A DNA stretch of 21,604 bases from DATHSY01 sp046729855 (GTDB lineage Bacteria; Actinomycetota; UBA4738; HRBIN12), in assembly GCA_046729855.1 (NCBI GenBank), contig JBKPHM010000096.1, positions 1-21,604 on the forward strand, given 5' to 3'. Both the position numbers and the translations under genes were made by a program. Below the pieces are notes generated by a model, which was not told the origin of the DNA, did not search any database, and was given only the letters and a program-made list of their open reading frames with translations. Shown here in pieces: positions 1-6,115 of this stretch. How positions within the stretch are numbered: the stretch's first letter is position 1; every line of letters begins with the position of its first letter.

Positions 1-1
1 C

Positions 2-1030
2 GCCCGGGCCGCCGGGCGGCGGGTCGAAGAGGTCGCGGCGCTGCTCGACGCGGGCCGCGCCCTCATCGACGGTCCCGCCCCGGTCGCGAAGGCACGCGAG
101 CGGTGCAAGGCGATCGCCGCGCGGCTCCGTGGGTCGGCCCCCGCGGAGAACGAGCTCGACGCGATCGCTGCCGTCCTGCTGGCGCGCGAGGGGCGGCTCG
201 ACGACGCGCGCGAGCGCGGGGATGCCGCCGTCGCCGCCGCCGAGGGCTCGCCCGACCGCGCCGCCCTCGCGCGCTGCCTCTGGCTCCGGGCGCAGGTCGA
301 GATCCTGGCAGGATTGGAGCAGGCAGCGGAACCGTTCCTCGGGCGGTCGATCGATGCCGGCCGAGACGGTCGCGACGCGGCGACGCGCGCCCGCGCGGCG
401 GCGACGCTCGCCAACGTCCTGATCGATCTCGGGACGACGAACGGCGTCGACGCCTTGGTCGCGCTCGCACGGGACGTCGCCGCTCGCGACGATGTGTTCG
501 CGCAGGTCGCCTGGCGGTGCGCCCGAGCGAAGCAGCGAGCGCGCGAGGGCCGTGGCATGGAGGCCCGCGCGCTGGTTCGCACGGCCGTCCGCATCGCCGA
601 TCAGACCGACCTCGTCGAGCTCCGCGCCGGGACACTCCTCGATCACGCCGAGGTCATGCGTCTGCTCGGACGGCCGAACGAGGCGCTGCCGTCGGCGCGA
701 AAGGCGCTCCGTTCGCTCGAGCGCCGCGGAGCGCCGGCTCTCGCCGATCGCGCCCGCGCGATGATCGACCTGCTCGAAGGTCGCCGCGCCGAGCCGCGAC
801 CGGAGTCTGCGCACGGCGAGGCGACGGGCTCGAGCGAGCCCGAGGCGGCGGCGGGTCTGTTCGCCGATGACGCCGGCGCGGGCGAGGGAGCATCCCGCGG
901 GTGGTCCGCGAACGATCCGGCCGTCGATACGGGCCAGCCGCAGGATGCGTCCAGGACGGGCGTCACGACGCCCGAAGGCGATCCTTTCTCATCAGAACCC
1001 GAACAGCGAGAGCGACGCTGGTTCTGGTAG
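2..1030 (+). CDS. C-terminal part of a TPR-rich regulator (adenylate-cyclase/AAA-type family), truncated at the left edge
   Basis: The frame is open from the first bases to a TAG at 1028-1030, so the N-terminus lies outside the window. The visible 342 residues are an Ala/Arg-rich series of helix pairs. Stretches such as AKQRAREGRGMEARALVRTA and AEVMRLLGRPNEALPSARKA have the TPR spacing. This pattern is usual at the C-terminus of large actinobacterial proteins that join a class III adenylate cyclase or AAA ATPase domain to TPRs; that assignment rests on resemblance only, since no cyclase or P-loop motif falls inside the window. The last ~85 residues are acidic, disordered and low-complexity, ending in RRWFW. 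A LuxR- or AfsR-type TPR regulator is an alternative. The coding frame is secure and the family is moderately so. Confidence 0.75.
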   Translation, partial: ARAAGRRVEEVAALLDAGRALIDGPAPVAKARERCKAIAARLRGSAPAENELDAIAAVLLAREGRLDDARERGDAAVAAAEGSPDRAALARCLWLRAQVEILAGLEQAAEPFLGRSIDAGRDGRDAATRARAAATLANVLIDLGTTNGVDALVALARDVAARDDVFAQVAWRCARAKQRAREGRGMEARALVRTAVRIADQTDLVELRAGTLLDHAEVMRLLGRPNEALPSARKALRSLERRGAPALADRARAMIDLLEGRRAEPRPESAHGEATGSSEPEAAAGLFADDAGAGEGASRGWSANDPAVDTGQPQDASRTGVTTPEGDPFSSEPEQRERRWFW

Positions 1031-1081
1031 CCGGATCCTCGCGGAGCCGGCGCACGTTAGCCTCCGACGACCCGCCTCGCG

Positions 1082-1087
1082 TACGCT
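1082..1087 (+). promoter_or_regulatory. Possible SigA-type -10 (TACGCT) for the 1097 gene
   Basis: TACGCT fits the actinobacterial TANNNT -10 and is 9 nt from the GTG at 1097. A TTAGCC hexamer lies 19 nt upstream (1057-1062). No Shine-Dalgarno is visible before the GTG, so a leaderless or near-leaderless transcript is plausible. This is motif evidence only. Confidence 0.3.
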
Positions 1088-1096
1088 GGTCGCGTC

Positions 1097-1444
1097 GTGG
1101 GAGACAGGAGAGGAGCCGCGTACGCGCTCGGGGCCGGGCTCTCCCGGCTCGCGGACCGCGCACCGGCGGTCGCGAAGGTCCTCGCCGACAATGCACCCGC
1201 GATCGCTCACGCCGTTGCGTCGAAGGCACCGACGGTAGCCAACCGGCTGACCGCGCGGTCGTCGCCGACGGTCCGCGCCGCGGCCCGGTGGGCAGCATCA
1301 CAGACGGCCACGCGCTCGCCGGTGATCGCACGCGCCATCGCCGAGAACGCGCCCAAGCTCGCCGACGGTCTCCAGCGACGCGCCCGCCGGGCGCAGCCGC
1401 CACCTACACCCGGCCAACGACCGCCTACGACCGAGGCCCGGTGA
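1097..1444 (+). CDS. Small alanine-rich protein with 11-residue helical repeats
   Basis: The gene encodes a 115-residue basic protein of unknown function, starting at GTG 1097. It carries an 11-residue repeat with consensus (A/S)P-x-(V/I)-A-x-x-(L/V/I)-A-x-x at residues 22-32, 33-43, 44-54, 56-66, 74-84 and 85-95, with a six-residue insert around 67-73. Such undecad periodicity is known from amphipathic helices of LEA-like and lipid-surface proteins, so a membrane- or stress-associated helix is a guess. The C-terminus is Pro/Arg-rich. The stop (1442-1444) overlaps the 3' end of the convergent lytic transglycosylase by 20 bp. No ribosome binding site is evident. The regular repeat supports real coding, although the family is not recognised. 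Confidence 0.6.
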   Translation: MGDRRGAAYALGAGLSRLADRAPAVAKVLADNAPAIAHAVASKAPTVANRLTARSSPTVRAAARWAASQTATRSPVIARAIAENAPKLADGLQRRARRAQPPPTPGQRPPTTEAR

Positions 1445-2363
1445 TCCGGGCGTCGCCTTCGGTGGTCAGCACGAACACCTGCCAGTTGTAGTACGCGTAG
1501 TACGTGCGTGGGTCGCGCATCATGTTGCGGGCGTACAGCATCACCGCGCGGACGTACGCGTCCACGGGGTTGTAGCCGTACAGCGCCTGCCGGTAGTCCG
1601 CGGGGGCGCCGGACGCCCGGAGGTAGTTCGCGGCGCCCATGATGGCGTCCCGCGGGTCGTCGATGTCACCCCCGAGCCCGTACGCCTCCCACGTCGACGG
1701 GAGAAACTGCATCGGCCCGTGCGCGCCGGCCGAGCTGCTCGACACGACGCGTCCGAACTTCGTCTCGGTGTGCGCGACGGCCGCCAGCACCTCCCACGCG
1801 ACGCCGAAGCGCCGCTCCGCCCGTCGGAAGTACCGCAGCAACACATCGGCGGGTTCGGGCCGCCGCGTGCGCAGCTCGTAGGACGGCGGGACCGGATGCG
1901 CGTGCGCGAAGATCTGCGCGGTCGCCTCCACGTTTGCTCGCGCCTCATGCGCGACGGTCGGCGACAGCCTCGACACGACCGCGGCCGCGAGCGCCTCGTC
2001 CCGTGCGAGCAGACGGTAGATCCGCTGCTGGTACAGCGTCTGCAGAACGAGCGCACGCGGCGGCGGCCACGCCGATGCGTCGCCGTGGCTCGTCCACGCA
2101 TCGATCGATCGACGGACCTCGCGCGTCACGAGCGAGAGCGCACGAGAGAGCGCCGCCGCCCGGGTTGGGATCCGCGCGTCGGGTGCCGGCGAGAAGACCG
2201 CCGGCGGCGGCGTGCTCGGCGTCGCCGCATCGACGGATGCGACGCCGGCCGGGAAGGAGGACACCCGGACGTCCGGCCGCGACGAGGACGTGCCAGGGTG
2301 CGTGCCCCCGGCGCACGCCGCGAGCCACGCGAACACGAGCGACGTCGCCAACGTCCTGCGCAT
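1425..2363 (-). CDS. Lipoprotein lytic transglycosylase (SLT domain)
   Basis: This 312-residue protein starts at ATG 2361-2363. That start is preferred over the longer frame because it begins a lipoprotein signal: MRRTLATSLVFAWLAACAGG with lipobox L14-A-A-C17. A Ser/Pro-rich linker leads to a helical region and then a transglycosylase SLT-type domain at about residues 185-290. The domain contains AHTETKFGR (probable catalytic Glu200), AGAHGPMQFLPSTW, and a YGYNPVDAYVRAV segment near the end of the fold. Family members cleave glycan strands of peptidoglycan, leaving 1,6-anhydro-muramic ends. The protein should be anchored on the outer face of the membrane. It is divergent from the membrane protein at 2427 and convergent with the repeat protein at 1097. 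Confidence 0.9.
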   Translation of the reverse strand: MRRTLATSLVFAWLAACAGGTHPGTSSSRPDVRVSSFPAGVASVDAATPSTPPPAVFSPAPDARIPTRAAALSRALSLVTREVRRSIDAWTSHGDASAWPPPRALVLQTLYQQRIYRLLARDEALAAAVVSRLSPTVAHEARANVEATAQIFAHAHPVPPSYELRTRRPEPADVLLRYFRRAERRFGVAWEVLAAVAHTETKFGRVVSSSSAGAHGPMQFLPSTWEAYGLGGDIDDPRDAIMGAANYLRASGAPADYRQALYGYNPVDAYVRAVMLYARNMMRDPRTYYAYYNWQVFVLTTEGDARITGPRS

Positions 2364-2426
2364 GAGCCGATGCTGCCACGCCGCTGGCGCGGCGACACGT
2401 CGGCCACTAGCCGCTAGCCTGTGCAC

Positions 2427-2720
2427 GTGCAACGCGGTGGGGGCATGCGCGAGGGAAGCGCCGTGGCCGGTGCGATCGGCGCCGCGCTCACGGTCTTCTT
2501 CGTGATCCTGCCGTTCCTGCTCGTCGTCGTGCTGTACCTGTTCTTCAGCGTCGCGATGGTGGTCCACGGCACGGACTTGCGCTCGACAACCGTGAACGTG
2601 CCACTGGTCATGACCGGCGTGGCCGTGGCGACCGCCACTCTCGTCACGTTGCTCTTCGTCGGCGTCAACCTCATGGGCCGCTCGCTGACCCCGGCGAAGC
2701 GGCGAAAGATCGACGACTAA
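2427..2720 (+). CDS. Small two-helix membrane protein, unknown function
   Basis: The protein has about 97 residues and two clear hydrophobic spans: GAALTVFFVILPFLLVVVLY and, after a short polar loop, MTGVAVATATLVTLLFVGVN. It ends in a basic tail. Three in-frame starts are possible: GTG 2421, GTG 2427 and ATG 2445. GTG 2427 lies 6 nt after a TAGCCT hexamer (2415-2420), which would fit a leaderless mRNA. ATG 2445 has a G-rich GGTGGGGG tract just upstream. The gene is divergent from the lytic transglycosylase (64 bp between starts), so a cell-envelope role is possible, but no function can be assigned. It ends 9 bp from the convergent exchanger gene. Confidence 0.7.
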   Translation: MQRGGGMREGSAVAGAIGAALTVFFVILPFLLVVVLYLFFSVAMVVHGTDLRSTTVNVPLVMTGVAVATATLVTLLFVGVNLMGRSLTPAKRRKIDD

Positions 2721-2747
2721 CGTCGCGGGTCACCCGTTCGGCGACGT
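2720..2747. terminator. Inverted repeat between convergent genes, possible bidirectional terminator
   Basis: ACGTCGC at 2720-2726 pairs perfectly with GCGACGT at 2741-2747, with a 14 nt loop. It sits exactly over the two convergent stop codons, TAA 2718-2720 and TGA 2730-2732 on the minus strand. No U-tract follows on either side, which is common in high-GC genomes, so function is uncertain. Confidence 0.35.
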
Positions 2748-3800
2748 CACGAAGAAGAACGAGATCGCGATGATCGCGTACGCCCCGAGCAACTGCGCGC
2801 CTTCGAGCCAGTTCGACTTCCCGTCCTGCGCGATGATGTCAACGATCACCGTCGCGACGCCGACGGCCGCAACTTCGAAAGGGGTGAAGACGAAGTCCAT
2901 CGGTTGGCCGACAGCTAGGCTGACGAAGACCAGGGCAGGCGCGACGAACAGCGCGATCTGAATCGATGAGCCGGTCGCGATCTCGAGCGTCGCGTCCAGC
3001 TCGTCCCTGGCCGCGAAAGCGACCGCGGAGGCGTGCTCCGCCGCGTTGCCGATGATCGGCACGACGATGAGACCGACGAAGAACCTCGACAGGCCGAGGT
3101 GCTGAAGCGCCGGTCCGAGCGCGCCGACCAGCAGCTCCGACTCGAGCGCGACGACCACCGTGGCACCGACCAGCACGCCCACCGACAGCCGGACGCTCCA
3201 CGACGGTCGCTCGCCGCGGGACGGGGTATGGAACAGCTCCACGTGCGTCACGAGCATGAACAGCAGCGCCAGCACGTACATAAGGATCAGGGTGGCGGCG
3301 ACGACCCCGCTCACGATCTCGCGTTGGACGAACGAGTGCGCGCCCGTCGTCAGGACGAACAACGCCGGCATGAGCAGACCCACGACGGCGAGCGTGAGTG
3401 ATGCCGCGTGGACGCCGGCCGCCTCGGCGTTGAACCGCTGCTCGCGTTTCCTCAGTCCGCCGACCACGAAGGAGACGCCAAGGACGAGCAGCAGATTGCC
3501 GAGGATCGACCCCGTGAGCGACGCCTTCACGATTTGGGCCTCGCCCTCGAGGATCAGGAAGATCGCGATGATCAGCTCGGCGACGTTGCCGAACGTCGCG
3601 TTGAGCAGTCCGCCGATCCGTGGGCCGGCGTGGATCGCGAGCTGATCCGTCGACCTGCCGATCAGCGCGGCGAGCGGGAGGATCGCGGCGGCCGCGGTGA
3701 GGAAGACCCACAGCTCGTCGTGCAGGATGAACTCCGCGACCAGCGAGATCGGGGCGAACACGAACAGCCACTCGACGCGGGGCTTCCACACGGCGCCCAT
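2730..3800 (-). CDS. Calcium/proton exchanger (CaCA superfamily, Cax type)
   Basis: This 356-residue integral membrane protein has about ten to eleven hydrophobic segments in two homologous halves. Each half has the alpha-repeat signature of Ca2+/cation antiporters. The first is GGLLNATFGNVAELIIAIF (about residues 63-81) with GSILGNLLLVLG shortly after. The second is VVPIIGNAAEHASAVAFA (about 246-263) with GSSIQIALFVAP following. The acidic residues in NVAEL and NAAEH are the expected cation ligands. The protein should export Ca2+ (or Na+) in exchange for H+ at the cytoplasmic membrane. The length is typical. The ATG at 3798-3800 is 18 bp downstream of a small proline-rich ORF on the same strand and has only a weak ribosome site (ACGCAGG), so it may depend on the upstream ORF and its stress-type promoter at 4010-4034. 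Confidence 0.93.
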   Translation of the reverse strand: MGAVWKPRVEWLFVFAPISLVAEFILHDELWVFLTAAAAILPLAALIGRSTDQLAIHAGPRIGGLLNATFGNVAELIIAIFLILEGEAQIVKASLTGSILGNLLLVLGVSFVVGGLRKREQRFNAEAAGVHAASLTLAVVGLLMPALFVLTTGAHSFVQREIVSGVVAATLILMYVLALLFMLVTHVELFHTPSRGERPSWSVRLSVGVLVGATVVVALESELLVGALGPALQHLGLSRFFVGLIVVPIIGNAAEHASAVAFAARDELDATLEIATGSSIQIALFVAPALVFVSLAVGQPMDFVFTPFEVAAVGVATVIVDIIAQDGKSNWLEGAQLLGAYAIIAISFFFVTSPNG

Positions 3801-3818
3801 CCTGCGTCAGGCGGGAGC

Positions 3819-3998
3819 CTAGTTGTGGGAGGGTGACCGCGTGGTCAGCAGGTCTACGCTCGGCACCGGCGGTGGATCCGGGTGTGGTGGCGGCTCGGGC
3901 ACCGGCGACGGAGGCGCGGGCGGTTGGGGCGGCTCCGGCACGGGGCGCGGCTGGGGCTCGCGGGCCGCGAGGTGCCCGGGACGGTCGGGTCTTGCCAT
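3819..3998 (-). CDS. Small proline-rich ORF preceding the exchanger
   Basis: The ORF has 59 codons, from ATG 3996-3998 to TAG at 3819. Residues 15-46 are almost a proline/glutamate repeat (PEPPQPPAPPSP, PVPEPPPHPDPPP), and no domain is recognised. Three points support it: the stop is 18 bp from the exchanger start on the same strand; a GTTT-N16-GGGTA promoter lies immediately upstream and would give a 5' leader of only 3-5 nt; and the nearest alternative on the opposite strand is only a Gly-rich shadow. It may be a disordered cell-surface peptide or a leader ORF coupled to exchanger translation. Without homology, existence of the protein is only moderately sure. Confidence 0.5.
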   Translation of the reverse strand: MARPDRPGHLAAREPQPRPVPEPPQPPAPPSPVPEPPPHPDPPPVPSVDLLTTRSPSHN

Positions 3999-4009
3999 AC
4001 TCGGCCGCC

Positions 4010-4034
4010 TACCCGCCTCGCCGCGGGGACAAAC
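4010..4034 (-). promoter_or_regulatory. SigB/SigF-type promoter for the proline-rich ORF and exchanger
   Basis: Read on the minus strand: GTTT (4034-4031), 16 nt spacer, GGGTA (4014-4010). The predicted transcript start is at about 4001-4003, directly before the ATG at 3998. The 9-base block TCCGTTTGT around the -35 is repeated in inverted orientation at 4073-4081, where it forms the -35 of the divergent promoter. Confidence 0.6.
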
Positions 4035-4081
4035 GGAGCGATCGAACGGGTTTGCGATCTTCGCGGAACACGTCCGTTTGT
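4029..4081. repeat. 9-bp inverted repeat spanning two divergent -35 elements
   Basis: ACAAACGGA at 4029-4037 and TCCGTTTGT at 4073-4081 are perfect inverted copies with 35 nt between them. Each contains the GTTT -35 of a divergent promoter. The match extends beyond GTTT on both sides, so either the -35 recognition is extended or a regulator binds both arms. Confidence 0.6.
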
Positions 4082-4100
4082 TTCCGGATCGGCCGGGGTA
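4076..4100 (+). promoter_or_regulatory. SigB/SigF-type promoter for the metallopeptidase gene
   Basis: GTTT 4076-4079, 16 nt spacer, GGGTA 4096-4100. The predicted transcript start at about 4107-4109 leaves a 6-8 nt leader before ATG 4115. No Shine-Dalgarno is present, consistent with near-leaderless translation. Confidence 0.6.
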
Positions 4101-4114
4101 CCGAGCGCCCGCCG

Positions 4115-4528
4115 ATGAGCGTCCCGCGCCTCGCGTCCACGCAGCAGCCGCCCGCGTGGGCAAGCGCGCTGATCGGGCGGGTCTGCTCGCAGCACCGGCG
4201 ACGGGTACCGCACGTCCGCTGGCGCCGCCGCACGGCGCCGTGGACGTCGGGCGCCGTGTACTACGACAGCACCGGCATCAGCATCGTCGCCGGGACGGAC
4301 GTCGCGCAGCTGCGGCTCGTGCTCCTGCATGAACTGGCGCACTACATCGTCGGCCCGGCGCATCAGCACGACGAGCGGTTCTGGCGTCTGTGCTGGGAGC
4401 TGTACCGGCGACACAGCGTGGAACTGGGGTACGCCTGGGCGGCGGAGACCGCGTACCGGAAGGGCGCCGCGCGATACGCACCCGAATCCGTGCGTCGACG
4501 GTTCGGGTCCCTCGCTCGCGCCTTGTGA
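4115..4528 (+). CDS. Putative zinc metallopeptidase with HELAH motif (SprT/TIGR04338-like)
   Basis: This 137-residue soluble protein starts at ATG 4115. The longer upstream frame is rejected because it crosses the promoter and is low-complexity. Residues 71-76 read LHELAH, the HExxH zinc-protease signature (His72, Glu73, His76), followed by His83 and His85 in GPAHQHDERFW as candidate third ligands. The layout (short, basic N-terminus, HExxH past the middle, then an aromatic FW-rich helix) resembles SprT-like and small actinobacterial putative metallohydrolases. The substrate is unknown. It is transcribed divergently from the exchanger unit from a paired stress-type promoter and lies upstream of the TraR operon. 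No signal peptide is seen, so it is probably cytoplasmic. Confidence 0.75.
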   Translation: MSVPRLASTQQPPAWASALIGRVCSQHRRRVPHVRWRRRTAPWTSGAVYYDSTGISIVAGTDVAQLRLVLLHELAHYIVGPAHQHDERFWRLCWELYRRHSVELGYAWAAETAYRKGAARYAPESVRRRFGSLARAL

Positions 4529-4534
4529 CCGCGG

Positions 4535-4559
4535 GTTCGGGCGCCCGGCCGCTGGGTAT
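4535..4559 (+). promoter_or_regulatory. SigB/SigF-type promoter for the TraR operon
   Basis: GGTTC (GTTC at 4535-4538), 15 nt spacer, GGGTAT at 4554-4559. The predicted start at about 4565-4567 gives a leader of about 43-45 nt before ATG 4610, which carries a good ribosome site (AAAAGGATC). The -35/-10/spacer combination is identical in form to the site at 17771-17794. Confidence 0.6.
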
Positions 4560-4609
4560 ATCCCGCGCCGACCGCTCCGCGCGTCACCCTCGATCGAAAA
4601 GGATCTCCG

Positions 4610-4999
4610 ATGCCTGTACACCTGAACGCCTTGAAGGCACGGACGCGCCTCGAGCAGGAACGAGACCGTCTGATCGCGATCCGCGACGCGCTTTCCGGCG
4701 AGCCGGTCGACGGCCTGTCGGAGCGCGACGCCCTCTCGGAGCTCTCGGTCGGCGATCAGCACCCGGCCGACCTCGGCACCGAGATGTTCGAGCGCGCGAA
4801 GGACATGTCGATCCTCGACCGCATCAATGCCGCGCTCACCGACGTGGAGCGCGCGATCCGGCGCCTGGACTCCGGGGCGTACGGCGTCTGCGAGGCCTGC
4901 GGGCGTGAGATCCCGGCCGAGCGTCTGGAGGCCAAGCCGGAGGCCCGGTTCTGCGTGGCCGATCAGGCGCGGGCCGAACGCGAGGCCCTCGCGAGCTAG
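4610..4999 (+). CDS. TraR/DksA-type zinc-finger protein (YteA-like)
   Basis: The gene encodes 129 residues from ATG 4610, with AAAAGGATC as ribosome site. An N-terminal coiled-coil region contains DQHPADLGTEMFERAKDMS (about 49-67), typical of YteA/TraR-family proteins. The C-terminal zinc finger has YGVCEACG (Cys94, Cys97) and RFCVAD (Cys115), with Asp118 where a fourth Cys is expected in C4 fingers. The variant could still bind metal as C3D. Family members of the DksA type act on the RNA polymerase secondary channel, but the small actinobacterial forms are poorly characterised, so transcription control here is an inference. It is the first gene of a three-gene unit (12 bp, then 0 bp spacing) behind a stress-type promoter. 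Confidence 0.88.
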   Translation: MPVHLNALKARTRLEQERDRLIAIRDALSGEPVDGLSERDALSELSVGDQHPADLGTEMFERAKDMSILDRINAALTDVERAIRRLDSGAYGVCEACGREIPAERLEAKPEARFCVADQARAEREALAS

Positions 5000-5011
5000 A
5001 AGGAGCGACGG

Positions 5012-5311
5012 GTGACCGACCAGGAGCGACCGCAGCACGGGCCGTATCTTGAGGACGAAGGCATCCCCGACCACGAAGGTCCGCTGCCCTCGAACGTCCG
5101 CTCGGGGGATCAGCGGGACGGCATCGTCCCGCCCGGGGACCGACGCGCGAGCCGTCGCCGCTTCGGGACGACCGCGGCCGAGCAGACCCGCGGCGACGTG
5201 CTCGAGCAGCGCCTCGGGGAAGAGGAAGCGGACGAGCCGCCCGCGGCCGTCGCTGACGACGACCCTGGCCAACCGGCGACGACCGGCGACGTCGAGGAGG
5301 AGGCCGGGTAG
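5012..5311 (+). CDS. Acidic DUF5709-like hypothetical protein
   Basis: The gene encodes 99 very hydrophilic residues starting at GTG 5012, preceded by AGAAGGAGC as a ribosome site. The sequence is probably disordered. It contains FGTTAAEQTRGDVLEQRLGEE at about 51-71, which resembles the conserved core of actinobacterial DUF5709 proteins (GTT..EQ..GE.LDQRLA.E). No catalytic motif is visible. It lies between the TraR-like gene and a small membrane protein, and its TAG stop abuts the next ATG directly, which suggests translational coupling. The function is unknown; the family assignment is from memory of the motif and is tentative. Confidence 0.7.
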   Translation: MTDQERPQHGPYLEDEGIPDHEGPLPSNVRSGDQRDGIVPPGDRRASRRRFGTTAAEQTRGDVLEQRLGEEEADEPPAAVADDDPGQPATTGDVEEEAG

Positions 5312-5566
5312 ATGACGGGCGTCGGCGAGGCGTTCGAACTCACGAAGGAGTACCTGGCGTCGCCGAGCGGTCGGCGCGCGAGAGCCACGCTCGCGACGGC
5401 GATGATCGCGGCGGCTCCGCTCGTGATGCGGATGCCCGTCGTGCGCGCGCACCCGCTCGGCCGACTCATCGCCTTCGCCGGTGGGGCGGCCGCCGTGATC
5501 AGGGCCGCCGAGCTGCTCCGCGACTGGGAGCCGGCGTCGCAGCCGGTCGAGGGCGCTCGGTCGTAG
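5312..5566 (+). CDS. Small membrane-associated hypothetical protein
   Basis: This 84-residue protein has its ATG at 5312 immediately following the TAG of the preceding gene. Hydrophobic stretches at about residues 29-44 (ATLATAMIAAAPLVMR) and 49-66 (GRLIAFAGGAAAVIRAAE) could form two short membrane helices. No domain is recognised. It is the third gene of the TraR unit. Its last 68 bp overlap the 3' end of the convergent gmhB-like gene, so the C-terminus (WEPASQPVEGARS) and the low-complexity tail of the phosphatase share DNA. Confidence 0.62.
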   Translation: MTGVGEAFELTKEYLASPSGRRARATLATAMIAAAPLVMRMPVVRAHPLGRLIAFAGGAAAVIRAAELLRDWEPASQPVEGARS

Positions 5567-6107
5567 CTCGGCGCGCGTCTGCGCCGAGCATTTGGGTGAC
5601 GGCGTCGCCGAGCGTGACGGCGACCTCCGGCGCGGCAGCGACCTCCTCCGGGCGCGTCGTCGCGTTCGGGACGAGGATCGGGCGGGCGCCGGCCGCACGG
5701 GCGGCCTCGACGTCCGCCAACGTGTCACCGATCACCGCACAGTCGGCCGGCTCGACCCCGAGCGCCTCCGCGGCGCGCACGACGAGTCCGGGCCTTGGCT
5801 TGCGGCAGGTGCATCCGTCGTCGGGGCCGTGCGGGCACCAGAGGAACGGGCCCAGCGGACCGAGGAGGTGCTCTATCCGGCGGTTGACGGCCTCGACCTG
5901 ATCCCCGGTCAGTATGCCGTGGGCGACACCACTCTGATTCGAGACGACCGCCAGCCGGACGCCCGCCGCGCGGAGGCGGTCCAGTGCATCGCGGGCACCG
6001 GGCAGAGGCGCGACCCTGGCGGGATCGCCGTTGTACGGGACATCGACCACGAGCGTGCCGTCACGATCGAACAGGACCGCGCGCGGGCGCGACGGTGCCT
6101 CGTTCAT
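5499..6107 (-). CDS. gmhB: D-glycero-beta-D-manno-heptose-1,7-bisphosphate 7-phosphatase (HAD-IIIA)
   Basis: This 202-residue HAD phosphatase starts at ATG 6105-6107, with GGGAA as ribosome site. Motif I is FDRDGTLV (nucleophile Asp14, acid/base Asp16); motif II is VVSNQSG (about 54-60). The GmhB zinc loop is WCPHGPDDGCTC (Cys91, His93, Cys99, Cys101) followed by RKPRPG, and motif IV is IGDTLADVEAA (Asp128, Asp132). In the ADP-heptose pathway it removes the 7-phosphate made by the HldE kinase domain before adenylylation. Histidinol-phosphate phosphatase is related, but the GmhB zinc loop and the neighbours favour heptose. It lies 8 bp downstream of the carbamoyltransferase gene, surely in the same operon. 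The extra C-terminal tail (ATTERPRPAATPAPSRG) overlaps the convergent gene. Confidence 0.88.
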   Translation of the reverse strand: MNEAPSRPRAVLFDRDGTLVVDVPYNGDPARVAPLPGARDALDRLRAAGVRLAVVSNQSGVAHGILTGDQVEAVNRRIEHLLGPLGPFLWCPHGPDDGCTCRKPRPGLVVRAAEALGVEPADCAVIGDTLADVEAARAAGARPILVPNATTRPEEVAAAPEVAVTLGDAVTQMLGADARRATTERPRPAATPAPSRGAARRP

Positions 6108-6115
6108 CGAGTTCC

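Noticed and set aside
3854..5728. 624-codon minus-strand open frame
   Set aside because: It covers the metallopeptidase, TraR, DUF5709-like and membrane genes on the other strand, is Arg/Pro-rich without motifs, and is a typical high-GC shadow frame.
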